Shown here piece after piece: positions 53,879 through 63,074 of a stretch of 64,000 nucleotides of DNA (within the stretch, counting starts at the first letter, position 1; the number at the start of each line of letters is the position of its first letter). Below the pieces are notes generated by a model. The model was not told the DNA's origin and made no database searches. It worked only from the letters and a program-made list of their open reading frames with translations. Origin of the DNA: UKL13-2 sp038206765 (GTDB taxonomy: Bacteria > Pseudomonadota > Gammaproteobacteria > Burkholderiales > Usitatibacteraceae); the NCBI GenBank assembly GCA_038206765.1, contig JBBRAM010000007.1:62001-126000 (forward strand), written 5' to 3'. Both the position numbers and the translations under genes were made by a program.

Positions 53879-54481
53879 TTGAATATTCCAACCGCCGCAG
53901 ATTTGATTGCGTTTCATGATGCCTGCCTAGCCAGGACCAGCTGGGGCACAGCGTTGCCGGTCAAATTTGCCGATACCGCCTCAATTTGGCATTGGATAGA
54001 AGCCAACCACCGCTTTAACAGTATGCTTTGGGACGAAGAAGATTTGGCACGCCGCCGCCATGTGGCCGATAGCGAGATTGCGAAAAATAAACGCCATATT
54101 GATGGCTTCAACCAACAGCGGAATGACGCCGTTGAACGCATCGATGACATCATTTTGCAAGCGCTTGCTAACCAGCTGAGTCCCGCTGCACTGCTTCATT
54201 CCGAAACCGCCGGGATGATGATGGATCGTTTGTCGATTCTAGCGTTGAAGATTAAAGCGATGCATGTACAGACGTTGCGCGGCGATACTGACACTGCGCA
54301 TATCGCGGCTTGCGGTGAGAAACTAGCCCGTTTAAATGAGCAGCGCAGCGATTTGGCAGCGTGTCTTGATCGCCTGCTGGCCGATTGCGCGGCAGGCCAA
54401 GCGCGATACCATATTTACCGGCAATTCAAAATGTATAACGATCCCAAGCTTAATCCGCAGCTCTACGCTGCCAAAGCATAA
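53879..54481 (+). CDS. DUF4254-domain protein
   Basis: A 200-aa protein beginning at TTG 53879 behind AAAAAGG. Its DUF4254 core includes HRFNSMLWDEEDLARRR, the SETAGMMMDRLSILALKI helix and ARYHIYRQFKMYNDPKLNPQLY. The domain is found mainly in glycan or LPS loci next to glycosyltransferases, as here; its molecular role is not known. It converges with the GT9 gene. Confidence 0.82.
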   Translation: MNIPTAADLIAFHDACLARTSWGTALPVKFADTASIWHWIEANHRFNSMLWDEEDLARRRHVADSEIAKNKRHIDGFNQQRNDAVERIDDIILQALANQLSPAALLHSETAGMMMDRLSILALKIKAMHVQTLRGDTDTAHIAACGEKLARLNEQRSDLAACLDRLLADCAAGQARYHIYRQFKMYNDPKLNPQLYAAKA

Positions 54482-54494
54482 CTGTGGAATCAGG

Positions 54495-55511
54495 CTAATT
54501 GAGCAGGCGTTCCAATTGCTCAAACACTGTTGAGTCGCTTAATTCGTTGACGTTTTTGGGCGCATCTAAAAATGCAACCCTTGCCCCAATCGGTGCCCAC
54601 TGCACGGGGCTTGGCAAATAGCTTGAATGGGCAAACAAGCCCAATACGCCGCCCGGGCTGGCGGCAGCAAAGTGCATCAAACCACTATCCGGAATCAACG
54701 AGGTTCGTGCCCGCCATATCAAACCGATAGCCTCTTTGAGCGGCCCGCGAAACGGGATGATGTAGGGCAGCTTCGCGTCCAGCACCGGCTGTGCAATATC
54801 GTCATCACCTCGGTAAAGCGGATTATCGGGTTTGCCGGGCGTCCACATAAACGCGGTGGTCAGGCCATGTTGCTCGTGCATCCATGCTGCCCACACCAGA
54901 ATTTGTCGGGTGGTGGGCTGCACTTCAGTGTCACGCGCGCCAATGCCCAAAACCCAATATTTCTGCGGCGCAATTGATTGTGATTTAAGCCATTGATCAG
55001 CAAACTGCAGAGCAAACTCAGGCGGCTGATATTCGGGGAATGGCAGGCTAGTTGGCAGCGCAATATTGAGTGGCAGCAAATGCTTGGCAATGCGCACCGA
55101 CTCATGGTCGGCTTCATTGATCGTTTGCGCGTCGGTTAGCTTAGATTGCCATTTGGCAGAGGTGGCGTATGCGATCGTCTTTTTGGCACCGACATGCAAC
55201 GCTCGCTCAATCGCGCGCGGTGATTCTCCGCCGCCTGCGGCAATAGCAACATCGAACTTTTCACGTTTCAATTTCCAAAATAAAGCGATTTGCCGAATCG
55301 CGGCACCAACATCGATGCGCCGTCCTGTCCGCACCCGCCCATAAACCCAACGCTTGTCGATGCATGCGTTATCTTCTACCATCCATGCGCTGTAGTCACT
55401 GGCGAGCAAATGAATTTCTGCCTCCGGCCATGCGTTTCGAAGGATGCGCAACATCGGTGTGGTAAGAAGGAGATCGCCGAGTTTATCGCGCTTGATGATG
55501 AGTATCTTCAA
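54495..55511 (-). CDS. Family 9 glycosyltransferase (heptosyltransferase-like)
   Basis: A 338-aa enzyme. KILIIKRDKLGDLLLTTPMLRIL is the GT9 start pattern, and LIPDSGLMHFAAASPGGVLGLF is the nucleotide-sugar motif. LGIGARDTEVQPTTRQILVW replaces the usual PGASxxxKxWP segment, so the acceptor or donor may differ from those of WaaC/WaaF. It stands with the GT2 and DUF4254 genes in a small glycan cluster. Confidence 0.86.
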   Translation of the reverse strand: MKILIIKRDKLGDLLLTTPMLRILRNAWPEAEIHLLASDYSAWMVEDNACIDKRWVYGRVRTGRRIDVGAAIRQIALFWKLKREKFDVAIAAGGGESPRAIERALHVGAKKTIAYATSAKWQSKLTDAQTINEADHESVRIAKHLLPLNIALPTSLPFPEYQPPEFALQFADQWLKSQSIAPQKYWVLGIGARDTEVQPTTRQILVWAAWMHEQHGLTTAFMWTPGKPDNPLYRGDDDIAQPVLDAKLPYIIPFRGPLKEAIGLIWRARTSLIPDSGLMHFAAASPGGVLGLFAHSSYLPSPVQWAPIGARVAFLDAPKNVNELSDSTVFEQLERLLN

Positions 55512-55750
55512 GGTAATTCCTATTGTGTGCTGCCTAAAAAACGGATGGCCAAGCAGGACGCAGGGATGACGACTGTGTTTGAATTAGTGAAGTAGCAATG
55601 GAGATCGGAATGGAAAAAGAGATGCATTTTTGAGTATTGACTGGCAATAGTTGGGCGCCGCCAAAAATGTCCAGAAGCCGCGCCTACACTTGAGTCTATG
55701 GCAACGAGTTAGCAGGGGATGTGCGCACCTGTCGGCGGCGTTCCGGCAAA

Positions 55751-56212
55751 TTATTCGGGCCAATTCCGAATATATTGTTTGAGTAATTTGTTCTCAAAAT
55801 CAGCGTCTTTAATAGCGCTGCGGGCGATGTCGTGGAAGCTTAAAATGCCAACTAGTTGCTCTTGGTTCATCACCGGCACATGCGTGATGTGCAGCTCAGT
55901 CATTAGGCCCCGCAGATGATCAACTGAGTCGTCTAGCCTTGCAACAGGTGGGTTAGACTTCATGACATCGCGACATTGGGCTTGGGTTAATTTTTCGCCT
56001 TGCTGGTGAATGCCCTTGAGCAATTCGCGCAAGGTAATCAACCCAACCATCACCTCATTGTCGGTGATGACAACTGAGCTGATTTTTTGTTCTACCATTA
56101 GCGCAACGGCATTGGCAACGCTGCAATCTGGTGCCACCGCGTAGAGTGCGCTGGCGGCTTGCGAGGATTGCTTGGCTTTATCTTGGAGAAGTTCGGCGAC
56201 GGTAGCGTTCAT
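55751..56212 (-). CDS. CBS-domain pair protein
   Basis: A 153-aa protein made of two CBS domains (VAPDCSVANAVALMVEQKISSVVITD and VARLDDSVDHLRGLMTELHITHVPVMN). Such pairs bind adenosine nucleotides and sense energy state or regulate partners. ATG 56212 is chosen, as the upstream part is unlike CBS proteins and has no ribosome site. No linked effector is obvious. Confidence 0.88.
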   Translation of the reverse strand: MNATVAELLQDKAKQSSQAASALYAVAPDCSVANAVALMVEQKISSVVITDNEVMVGLITLRELLKGIHQQGEKLTQAQCRDVMKSNPPVARLDDSVDHLRGLMTELHITHVPVMNQEQLVGILSFHDIARSAIKDADFENKLLKQYIRNWPE

Positions 56213-56428
56213 GTTTAGATTGTCTATGACGGTGAAATAAACGGCATCAACACAATTAAAACATAACATGGGGCTTTGTGCGGCAACCTCCACCCGAGAG
56301 CACTGTTTCGGGCAGTATATCGACCGCGTACTAAGAAAATCTATCCGCACCCATTTACTTTTTTGCCGTCCGGTTTTTCACGGCACCGCTTTTTACCAAG
56401 CCACACCTTACCTTACTCTACGTAAACT

Positions 56429-57067
56429 TCATTTAATAATGCGCAACTTCCCTCGTGGGGGACCCTTGGGTTTATCGCCTACCGATTTGCCACCTGCCGC
56501 TTGATCATCGGTCGGCATGTGGTTTGTATTTGTTGATTTATCGTTTGCAGTTTTATTGCCTTTTAGGCTTTTCCCGTCAGTGTCCAGATCGCGGGCCAAA
56601 TGATCTGCAACTTGCTCTGTGGCCGGCCCTACTTCCGCAAAGGCACCGCTCGGCACCGATTGTAGCTGGGGCTGGGCTTGCAACTGTGGCTGCGGAACCA
56701 GCATTGGCGCGCCTTCTTGGGCAGTGGTAGATGTCGGCACCGACGTAAGCGGCGCCGGCTCCCGCTCAAAATGCATGCCCTGACCATTCTCGCGGGCAAA
56801 AATACTGGCGACGGCATAAATAGGGACCGCGATCTCACGCGACACACCGTTAAAACGGGCGGAAAATTGGATTAAATCATTACCAATCGTCAGATCGCGC
56901 GTGGCCTGCATGCCAATCGATAAAACAATCTGCCCTTTCTTGACGTACTCCAGCGGCACGCGGGTGTTTTGATCAACATTCACGCCGATGTAGGGCGTAA
57001 AGCCGCAATCCGCACACCATTCGTAAATGGCGCGGATGAGGTAGGGCTTCGTGGAAAGTTCGGCCAT
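56429..57067 (-). CDS. sspB: ClpXP specificity-enhancing factor SspB
   Basis: A 212-aa adaptor that delivers ssrA-tagged proteins to ClpXP. The N-terminal substrate-binding domain (STKPYLIRAIYEWCADCGFTPYI in pattern, then VLSIGMQATRDLTIGND and FNGVSREIAVPIYAVASIFARENG) is complete. A flexible tail of about 100 residues rich in Gln, Pro and Lys leads to KLRIIK, matching the C-terminal ClpX-binding motif (LRVVK in E. coli). It follows sspA as usual. Confidence 0.95.
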   Translation of the reverse strand: MAELSTKPYLIRAIYEWCADCGFTPYIGVNVDQNTRVPLEYVKKGQIVLSIGMQATRDLTIGNDLIQFSARFNGVSREIAVPIYAVASIFARENGQGMHFEREPAPLTSVPTSTTAQEGAPMLVPQPQLQAQPQLQSVPSGAFAEVGPATEQVADHLARDLDTDGKSLKGNKTANDKSTNTNHMPTDDQAAGGKSVGDKPKGPPRGKLRIIK

Positions 57068-57130
57068 CGGAGGAATCTCAAAAACACCCATCGCCACGCA
57101 ATTTGCCAGCGGCAGAGGGCGTCAGCGACA

Positions 57131-57730
57131 TTATTTGCGCATCGCTTTTTCGGAAGCGGTCATAGAATCAATAAACGCCTGGCGCGAGAATAAACGCTCC
57201 GCGTATTTGAGTAGTGCGGCAGCGGTTTTGGGCATTTCAATTTGATAATGCTCCAAGCGCCACAAGAGTGGGGCAATCGCGACGTCGAGCATCGAAAACT
57301 CATCGCCCAGCATGTGTTTTTGTTTCACAAAGATAGGCGCGAGCTGAATCAAATTTTCACGCACATAGAGCCTCGCTTTATCATGGGTGTTGGATTTGCC
57401 GCGCTCCAAGACATCAACATGGTTAAAAATTTCATTCTCCATGCGAAACAAAATCAAACGTGCGCGGGCACGCATAACGGGGTCAGCAGGCATCAATTGC
57501 GGGTGTGGGAAACGCTCGTCAATGTATTCATTGATGATGTTGGATTCATACAAAATCAAATCGCGCTCGACTAGCACTGGCGTGCGGTTGTAAGGATTCA
57601 TGACGGCCAAATCCTCGGGCTTATTCATGAGATCGACATCCAAAATTTGGAAATCCATACCTTTTTCGTAGAGCACAATACGGCAACGGTGGCTAAACGG
57701 ACAAGTGGTTCCGGAATAGAGCGTCATCAT
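57131..57730 (-). CDS. sspA: Stringent starvation protein A homologue
   Basis: A 199-aa glutathione-S-transferase-fold protein that binds RNA polymerase. TLYSGTTCPFSHRCRIVLYEKGM, NPYNRTPVLVERDLILYESNIINEYIDERFP in pattern, and the C-terminal helical domain with PLLWRLEHYQIE match SspA. It lies between petABC and sspB on the same strand, the usual betaproteobacterial order. A terminator-like hairpin separates it from petC. Confidence 0.95.
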   Translation of the reverse strand: MMTLYSGTTCPFSHRCRIVLYEKGMDFQILDVDLMNKPEDLAVMNPYNRTPVLVERDLILYESNIINEYIDERFPHPQLMPADPVMRARARLILFRMENEIFNHVDVLERGKSNTHDKARLYVRENLIQLAPIFVKQKHMLGDEFSMLDVAIAPLLWRLEHYQIEMPKTAAALLKYAERLFSRQAFIDSMTASEKAMRK

Positions 57731-57798
57731 GATGAATCACCAACTTTCTTTTTATACAACTTTATTAAACTTACAAAAACATACACATCAACAAAACC

Positions 57799-57849
57799 TA
57801 AAAATACGAAACCGCGCCGAATAGCTTTTCAGCTATTTCACGCGCGGCG
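57799..57849 (-). terminator. Terminator after petABC
   Basis: On the minus strand a stem forms from GCCGCGC and AATAGCT arms pairing with AGCTATT and GCGCGGT around a GAAA loop, with a small internal mismatch, followed by TTCGTATTTTT. It lies 21 bases after the petC stop. The T-rich end supports a Rho-independent terminator. Confidence 0.72.
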
Positions 57850-57869
57850 TTTACAGTCGTTAAGTAAAA

Positions 57870-58631
57870 CTACTTAACATCTTTCCAATATTCGCTCTTC
57901 AACCAAAGCGTGGCGAAAAACGCTAGCACCAAAAAGAACAATGCAATCACACCCAGCTGGTTGCGCTGTGGACGCGCTGGCTCCCCCATGTAAGTCAGAT
58001 AGTTCACTAAGTCAGTCACGTAGGCGTCGTATTCAACAGGGGTCATCGTGCCTGGCTTGTCCATGGTGAGCTTCATGATCGGCTCCATGTGCTCGCCATG
58101 GCCTTTCTTTTCCCCAACTTTAGTCAGTACCTGCGTACCTTGCAGCTCATGCAAAATATGCGGCATACCTACATTTTTGAATACTGCGTTATTCCAGCCA
58201 GTGGGGCTGGCATCGTCGCGATAATAACTACGCAGATAGGTATAAAGCCAATCCGAACCACGAACGCGAGCAACGAGGGTAAGGTCGGGTGGCAGCTTAC
58301 CGAACCATTCTTTTGCGTCTTTGGGATCAAGCGCCGAAACCATGCTGTCCGCTATCTTATCGGTAGTGAACATTAAGTTTTTCTTGACCTGATCTTCGGT
58401 CAAACCGATTTGCGTCAAATGGCTATAGCGCATGAATTGGGCGTTATGGCAATTCAGGCAATTATTGACGAACGTTTTTGCACCGCGCTGCAAAGAAGCC
58501 ATATTTTGCAGGTTGATCGGCGCGGCATCGAGGCGGACCTCTTCAGTATTGGCAGCAGCAAATCCTGCGACGCCGATAAAAGCCGACGCGAGCAGCGGCG
58601 CAATGACGCGTTTTTGAATTGAGGTTTTCAT
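57870..58631 (-). CDS. petC: Cytochrome c1 of the bc1 complex
   Basis: A 253-aa heme protein. A signal peptide (residues 1-28) is followed by the heme motif NCLNCHNAQFMRYSHL. The axial Met fits the later GTMTPVEYDAYVTDLVNYLTYMGEP region, and a C-terminal helix (LGVIALFFLVLAFFATLWL) anchors the protein in the inner membrane. It carries electrons from the Rieske protein to a soluble cytochrome. The start overlaps the petB stop by four bases. Confidence 0.96.
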   Translation of the reverse strand: MKTSIQKRVIAPLLASAFIGVAGFAAANTEEVRLDAAPINLQNMASLQRGAKTFVNNCLNCHNAQFMRYSHLTQIGLTEDQVKKNLMFTTDKIADSMVSALDPKDAKEWFGKLPPDLTLVARVRGSDWLYTYLRSYYRDDASPTGWNNAVFKNVGMPHILHELQGTQVLTKVGEKKGHGEHMEPIMKLTMDKPGTMTPVEYDAYVTDLVNYLTYMGEPARPQRNQLGVIALFFLVLAFFATLWLKSEYWKDVK

Positions 58632-59950
58632 GAGTAATTAACCCGTGCTGGTTCTGGTTTTTCTTTATCGATTTTGGTGTACCAAGGCATCAGGATAAAG
58701 AACGAGAAATAGACCACTGTCAAGATGCGCGACACCAAGGTTGCGGTATCCACACCACCCACAAGCGGTAAACCCTTCGCCAGCTGACCCCAAACGGTCG
58801 TTGGCACCACCCCTAGATAACCCAGCACCAAAAAACTCACCACAAATGCAGCCAAAAATCCTTTGTAAATGGGGCCACGATACCGCACGGAGCGTACGTT
58901 GCCGCGATCCAGCCATGGCAACAGGAACAAAATCATCGTCGCGCCACCCATCACGGCCACGCCGGGAAATTGCGAGCCGAACATGGAAGGCACGGCACGC
59001 AACATCGCATAGAAGGGCGTGAAATACCAAACTGGCGCGATGTGCGCTGGCGTAACGAGCGGATCCGCCGGTACAAAATTAGGCGCTTCCAAAAAGTAAC
59101 CGCCCATCTCCGGCGCGAAGAAGACGATGGTCGTGAACACACCCAGGAACACCACCACACCGACCAAATCCTTTACGGTGTAATAAGGGTGGAATGGAAT
59201 GCCGTCCAGCGGGGTACCGTTCTGGGGATCTTTGTTTTTCTTGATGTCGATACCGTCCGGGTTATTGGAACCGACTTCATGCAACGCCACCAGATGTGCC
59301 GCGACCAAGCCCAGCAACACCATCGGCAGGGCAATGACGTGGAATGCGAAGAAGCGGTTGAGGGTGGCATCACCAATGTTGTAATCGCCGCGAATCCAAA
59401 CTGCCAAATCTTCACCAATAATCGGGATTGAGCCGAACAAATTGATAATCACCTGCGCGCCCCAGTACGACATTTGTCCCCAAGGTAGGAGGTAGCCGAA
59501 AAACGCCTCGGCCATCAGCGCCAGATAAATCATGCAGCCGAAAATCCACAGCAATTCGCGCGGCTTGCGATACGATCCATACATTAGACCGCGCATCATG
59601 TGTAAGTACACCACGAGGAAAAACATCGATGCGCCGGTGGAATGCATATAGCGAATTAACCAGCCCCAGGAAACATCACGCATGATGTATTCAACCGACG
59701 CAAAAGCGAACTTAGCGTCGGGTTTGTAGTTCATTGTCAGGAAAATGCCGGTGACAATCTGCATCACTAAAATCAGTAATGCGAGTGAGCCGAAGTAGTA
59801 CCAGAAATTAAAGTTTTTGGGCGCGTAATACTCACCCAAATGCTCGTTATAAAGCTTGGAAAGCGGGAATCGATCATCGACCCAGCCCAACGCCTTACCG
59901 GCTAGGCCACCAAGCTGCGGTTTGGCGGGTGTTTGTGGAATGCTGGCCAT
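58628..59950 (-). CDS. petB: Cytochrome b of the bc1 complex
   Basis: A 440-aa protein with eight membrane helices. FNFWYYFGSLALLILVMQIVTGIFL in pattern begins the heme-binding core; the four His ligands lie in LIRYMHSTGASMFFLVVYLHMMRGL and in the FHVIALPMVLLGLVAAHL helix. The PFHPYYTVKD loop and the PEWY-like region (here TPAHIAPVWYFTPFYAML) form the quinol site. Instead of PEWY the sequence reads PVWY. It lies three bases after petA. Confidence 0.96.
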   Translation of the reverse strand: MASIPQTPAKPQLGGLAGKALGWVDDRFPLSKLYNEHLGEYYAPKNFNFWYYFGSLALLILVMQIVTGIFLTMNYKPDAKFAFASVEYIMRDVSWGWLIRYMHSTGASMFFLVVYLHMMRGLMYGSYRKPRELLWIFGCMIYLALMAEAFFGYLLPWGQMSYWGAQVIINLFGSIPIIGEDLAVWIRGDYNIGDATLNRFFAFHVIALPMVLLGLVAAHLVALHEVGSNNPDGIDIKKNKDPQNGTPLDGIPFHPYYTVKDLVGVVVFLGVFTTIVFFAPEMGGYFLEAPNFVPADPLVTPAHIAPVWYFTPFYAMLRAVPSMFGSQFPGVAVMGGATMILFLLPWLDRGNVRSVRYRGPIYKGFLAAFVVSFLVLGYLGVVPTTVWGQLAKGLPLVGGVDTATLVSRILTVVYFSFFILMPWYTKIDKEKPEPARVNYS

Positions 59951-59953
59951 ACG

Positions 59954-60556
59954 TTATGCTCCTTTGGGATCTTCGCCGATCATCAACAGCGTATCGGAGA
60001 CGAATGTGTACGAGGGAATTGCGAGATTCAATGGTGCGGGCATCCCTTTAAAAACACGGCCAGCCAAATCGAATTTGGATTGATGACACGGGCAGAAAAA
60101 TCCGCCCGGCCAGTCGGCACCTAAGTCAGCGGCACCAATTTCTTTGCGAAGCGTTGGAGAGCAGCCCAAATGCGTGCAAACGCCTTTGGCGATAAACCAT
60201 TCTTCTTTAATTGAACGTCCTGCGCCCTTCACATAGGAGGGCTGTTTGCTACTTTTGCAATCTGGATCAGAAAGCAACGCGTCGTTTTTGGCAAGCTGGG
60301 CAATCATTTCGGGCGTGCGACGCAAAATCCAGTGTGGTGCGCCACGAAATTCAACCGTCAACATTTGGCCAGGCTCAATGGTGCCCAGGGGAACCGGTAC
60401 GGCCGCGCCCGCGGCCAGTGCGCGCGCGGATGGTTTCATACTAACGGCCAGCGGTATGGCAACGGAAGCCGCCGCGATAGCGCCGACGCCAGCGGAAGCA
60501 GCAATTAAAATACGGCGTTTTTTAGGGTCAACTTCGTCTAGGACAATTGCGCTCAT
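59954..60556 (-). CDS. petA: Rieske iron-sulfur subunit of the bc1 complex
   Basis: A 200-aa protein. The N-terminus carries a basic DPKKRRILIA start and one membrane helix (about 15-35). The 2Fe-2S cluster ligands lie in CTHLGCSP and CPCHQSKF. Tat export is the rule in this family; the N-terminal double Arg fits. It is the first gene of the petABC operon. Confidence 0.96.
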   Translation of the reverse strand: MSAIVLDEVDPKKRRILIAASAGVGAIAAASVAIPLAVSMKPSARALAAGAAVPVPLGTIEPGQMLTVEFRGAPHWILRRTPEMIAQLAKNDALLSDPDCKSSKQPSYVKGAGRSIKEEWFIAKGVCTHLGCSPTLRKEIGAADLGADWPGGFFCPCHQSKFDLAGRVFKGMPAPLNLAIPSYTFVSDTLLMIGEDPKGA

Positions 60557-61134
60557 AAGCAGTCTCGTGGTGTTTGTGGTGAATCTAGGTTGAATCGGTG
60601 TTAGCTTTCCTTGATCTTATGGCAGCAAGATCGTGAACGAATAATTGCACTTGAAATGAGCGCAACAATCGAGATAAGCACAGAACTGCTATTTTAGCTG
60701 AACCGAACAATAAACTTAAGCCCCCTGAGGAAGATTGTGGCCTGAATTCTCGGATTTATCGGCAGTTTTGGCTTGGTTGCCATAGTTAGGCGGCTTACTA
60801 GCGCGTTCGCGACGGCGCAAGCAAGTAAATAAAATCGAATCCGAAACGGAAAAAGTAGATAACAAGCACCGCCGAGCGCTATGAGGGCAATATAAGGGCG
60901 ACATAAGACAGAAAAGACAGAAGACAGGCGCTTTGGGCCGTCGGCGCCAATGAGGGTTCGTTGCTGTAAGCGACTAGCGAAGACCAATTTCAATGCAGAG
61001 CGGCCTATTCGAACGCGTTAAGCGAGGATGCTAAAGTCACTTTCTGTGTCGTTTATTGACACCACAACCCCAGACGAATACATTCATTGAGCCTCACTTA
61101 TCGGCATCAATCCACGTTAAAAAAGGGACTAAAT
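60557..61134. other. 578-bp intergenic region between divergent petA and mscL
   Basis: No gene is supported; a 99-codon minus-strand frame (60694-60993) has no ribosome site or known domain. The region holds the promoters of petABC (leftward) and mscL (rightward), but I cannot identify convincing boxes. Three AGACAG units occur near 60906-60928. Confidence 0.45.
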
Positions 61135-61548
61135 ATGAGCTTTTCTTCGGAATTCAAAGAGTTTGCAGTGAAGGGCAGCGTGATGGACTTGGCGGTCGGC
61201 GTCATTATTGGCGCAGCATTTGGCAAAATTGTTGATTCCGTTGTGGGCGATTTGATCATGCCGATCGTCGGCAAGATCTTCGGGGGCCTCGATTTTTCAA
61301 ATATGTTCATCGGCCTCAACAACCAAGCGACCGGCTTGACGTTGGTGGAAGCAAAAAAATTAGGCGCTGTTTTCGCTTACGGTAATTTCATCACGGTGGT
61401 GATCAATTTTGCTATTTTGGCGCTCATCATTTTTATGCTCGTCAAGCAAATGAATAAAATGAAAAAAGATGCACCACCCGCAGCGCCCGCGCCAACACCG
61501 GAAGACGTGGTTTTACTGCGCGAAATACGCGACTCGCTAAAAAAATAA
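61135..61548 (+). CDS. mscL: Large-conductance mechanosensitive channel
   Basis: A 137-aa pentameric safety valve for osmotic downshock. The N-terminal helix MSFSSEFKEFAVKGSVMDLAVGVIIG in pattern, the first membrane helix AVGVIIGAAFGKIVDSVVGDLIMP, the loop and the second helix NFITVVINFAILALIIFMLV match. The C-terminal helix ends LLREIRDSL. ATG 61135 follows AAAGGGA and gives the normal length. Confidence 0.97.
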   Translation: MSFSSEFKEFAVKGSVMDLAVGVIIGAAFGKIVDSVVGDLIMPIVGKIFGGLDFSNMFIGLNNQATGLTLVEAKKLGAVFAYGNFITVVINFAILALIIFMLVKQMNKMKKDAPPAAPAPTPEDVVLLREIRDSLKK

Positions 61549-61639
61549 GCCTCGTAAAGCAATCCTTATTATCTCGTGGGTCTAGGACGACAACGCTGCA
61601 AAAAGCACAATTAACCCTGCGTTTTACTTACTTTGCGTT

Positions 61640-61677
61640 ACAAACAGGGCATTCCACCGGGATGCCCTGTTTGTTTT
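61640..61677 (+). terminator. Rho-independent terminator after mscL
   Basis: ACAAACAGGGCAT (61640-61652) pairs over 13 bases with ATGCCCTGTTTGT (61662-61674) around a nine-base loop, followed by TTT. It lies 92 bases after the mscL stop and before the protease gene. Confidence 0.85.
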
Positions 61678-61749
61678 GAGCGTTGTTTTTTTCACGCCCC
61701 GCCCCCATACTCATTGAATGGATTTTCGTTTCCGCAACAATTTTCACGA

Positions 61750-62967
61750 ATGCCAACTTTTTATAGAAACACTATGCGCCGTCTTTGGGTTATTTTTGCT
61801 GAGTTTGTCACCATCACACTGGCGATTGTTTTCGTTGTCACGTTGATTCGTCCCGATTGGAATCCGTGGCGCAAAAACGTCGTGGAGATTCGCGAATCAT
61901 CCGCGTCGGGTGGGTTACTAAGCGTCAGCGCCAATTCAAACAGCGCTATCCGACTAACCTACGCCGAAGCCGCCAAAAGGGCGATGGTCTCAGTCGTCAA
62001 TGTTTCGTCATCCCGTGAAATGAAACTCCCCAAGGGGCACCCGCTACAAGGTGACCCGTTGCTGCGCAAATTCTTGCCGCCGCAAGACGGCGGTGACGGC
62101 GATTCTGAAGCCGAGCAACAGGCAGGCCTCGGCTCTGGCGTCATTGTCAGCGCTGACGATAAAGGTGGGTATGTACTTACAAACGATCACGTCGTCAACG
62201 GCGCTAACACCATCCAGATCTCATTTGCCGACGGCCGGGTGATCCCCGCCAAAGTGATCGGCACCGACCCCGAGAGCGATTTGGCGGTGCTGCGGGTTGA
62301 GGGCAAAGACCTCACGCCCATCACTTTCGGCCAATCCGAAAAAGCACAAGTGGGCGACGTGGTGCTTGCCGTTGGTGATCCATTTGGCGTGGGCCAAACC
62401 GTCACCATGGGCATTGTCAGCGCCTTGGGACGCAACCGCCTGGGCGTAAATCGATATGAAAATTTTATCCAAACCGATGCGGCTATCAACCCCGGCAATT
62501 CGGGCGGCGCGTTAGTGGACATAAACGGCAATCTGATCGGCATCAACAGCGTCATTTATTCCCAATCTGGTGGCTCGCTCGGCATTGGCTTTGCAATTCC
62601 AGTTTCGATGGCCAAGGGCGTAATGGAACAAATTATCTCGGAGGGCTCGGTCACACGCGGTTTTGTCGGCATCACGCCAAAAGACATCACCCCTGAGTTG
62701 GCCGACGCCCTTAAGCTGCCGGTTGCGCGCGGCGCCTTGGTTGAGAACGTCAGCAAAGGCTCGCCTGGCGATATCGCCGGACTCAAGGCGGGCGACGTGA
62801 TTACTGCGATCGATGGCAAATTGATTCAAGACAGCGTGGCTGCCATGGCAGTCATTGCTGCGCTTAAGCCGGGTGTCGCGATCCCATTTTTGCTGGTTCG
62901 CAACCAGCGAGAGAACACGGTGACAGTCAATATCGGTAAACGGCCAAGGGTGCAGCGCGGGCGGTAA
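61750..62967 (+). CDS. HtrA/DegS-type serine protease (S1C)
   Basis: A 405-aa envelope protease. One N-terminal membrane helix (about residues 10-33) anchors it in the inner membrane. The catalytic triad is His in LTNDHVVNGA, Asp in ESDLAVLRVEG and Ser in NPGNSGGALVD. A single PDZ domain follows (FVGITPKDITPEL, NVSKGSPGDIAGLKAGDVITAIDG in pattern). This is the AlgW/DegS-like plan: sensor or quality-control protease with one PDZ. ATG 61750 is chosen, though 61774 is possible; reading frames further upstream run into the terminator. It is convergent with tatC. Confidence 0.92.
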   Translation: MPTFYRNTMRRLWVIFAEFVTITLAIVFVVTLIRPDWNPWRKNVVEIRESSASGGLLSVSANSNSAIRLTYAEAAKRAMVSVVNVSSSREMKLPKGHPLQGDPLLRKFLPPQDGGDGDSEAEQQAGLGSGVIVSADDKGGYVLTNDHVVNGANTIQISFADGRVIPAKVIGTDPESDLAVLRVEGKDLTPITFGQSEKAQVGDVVLAVGDPFGVGQTVTMGIVSALGRNRLGVNRYENFIQTDAAINPGNSGGALVDINGNLIGINSVIYSQSGGSLGIGFAIPVSMAKGVMEQIISEGSVTRGFVGITPKDITPELADALKLPVARGALVENVSKGSPGDIAGLKAGDVITAIDGKLIQDSVAAMAVIAALKPGVAIPFLLVRNQRENTVTVNIGKRPRVQRGR

Positions 62968-63074
62968 AACCGAAACTATAAGCTGAGTCGCGATTTTTCC
63001 GTTTCCAGCAGGACTTAACTGGTCTAGGCTTTTTGTTATCTTTTATGCTGCCGTTTCATCCGTCTTACCCGCAG

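Noticed and set aside
60694..60993. 99-codon minus-strand frame between petA and mscL
   Set aside because: It starts without a ribosome site and encodes a Cys/Arg/Leu-rich mixture typical of a chance frame.
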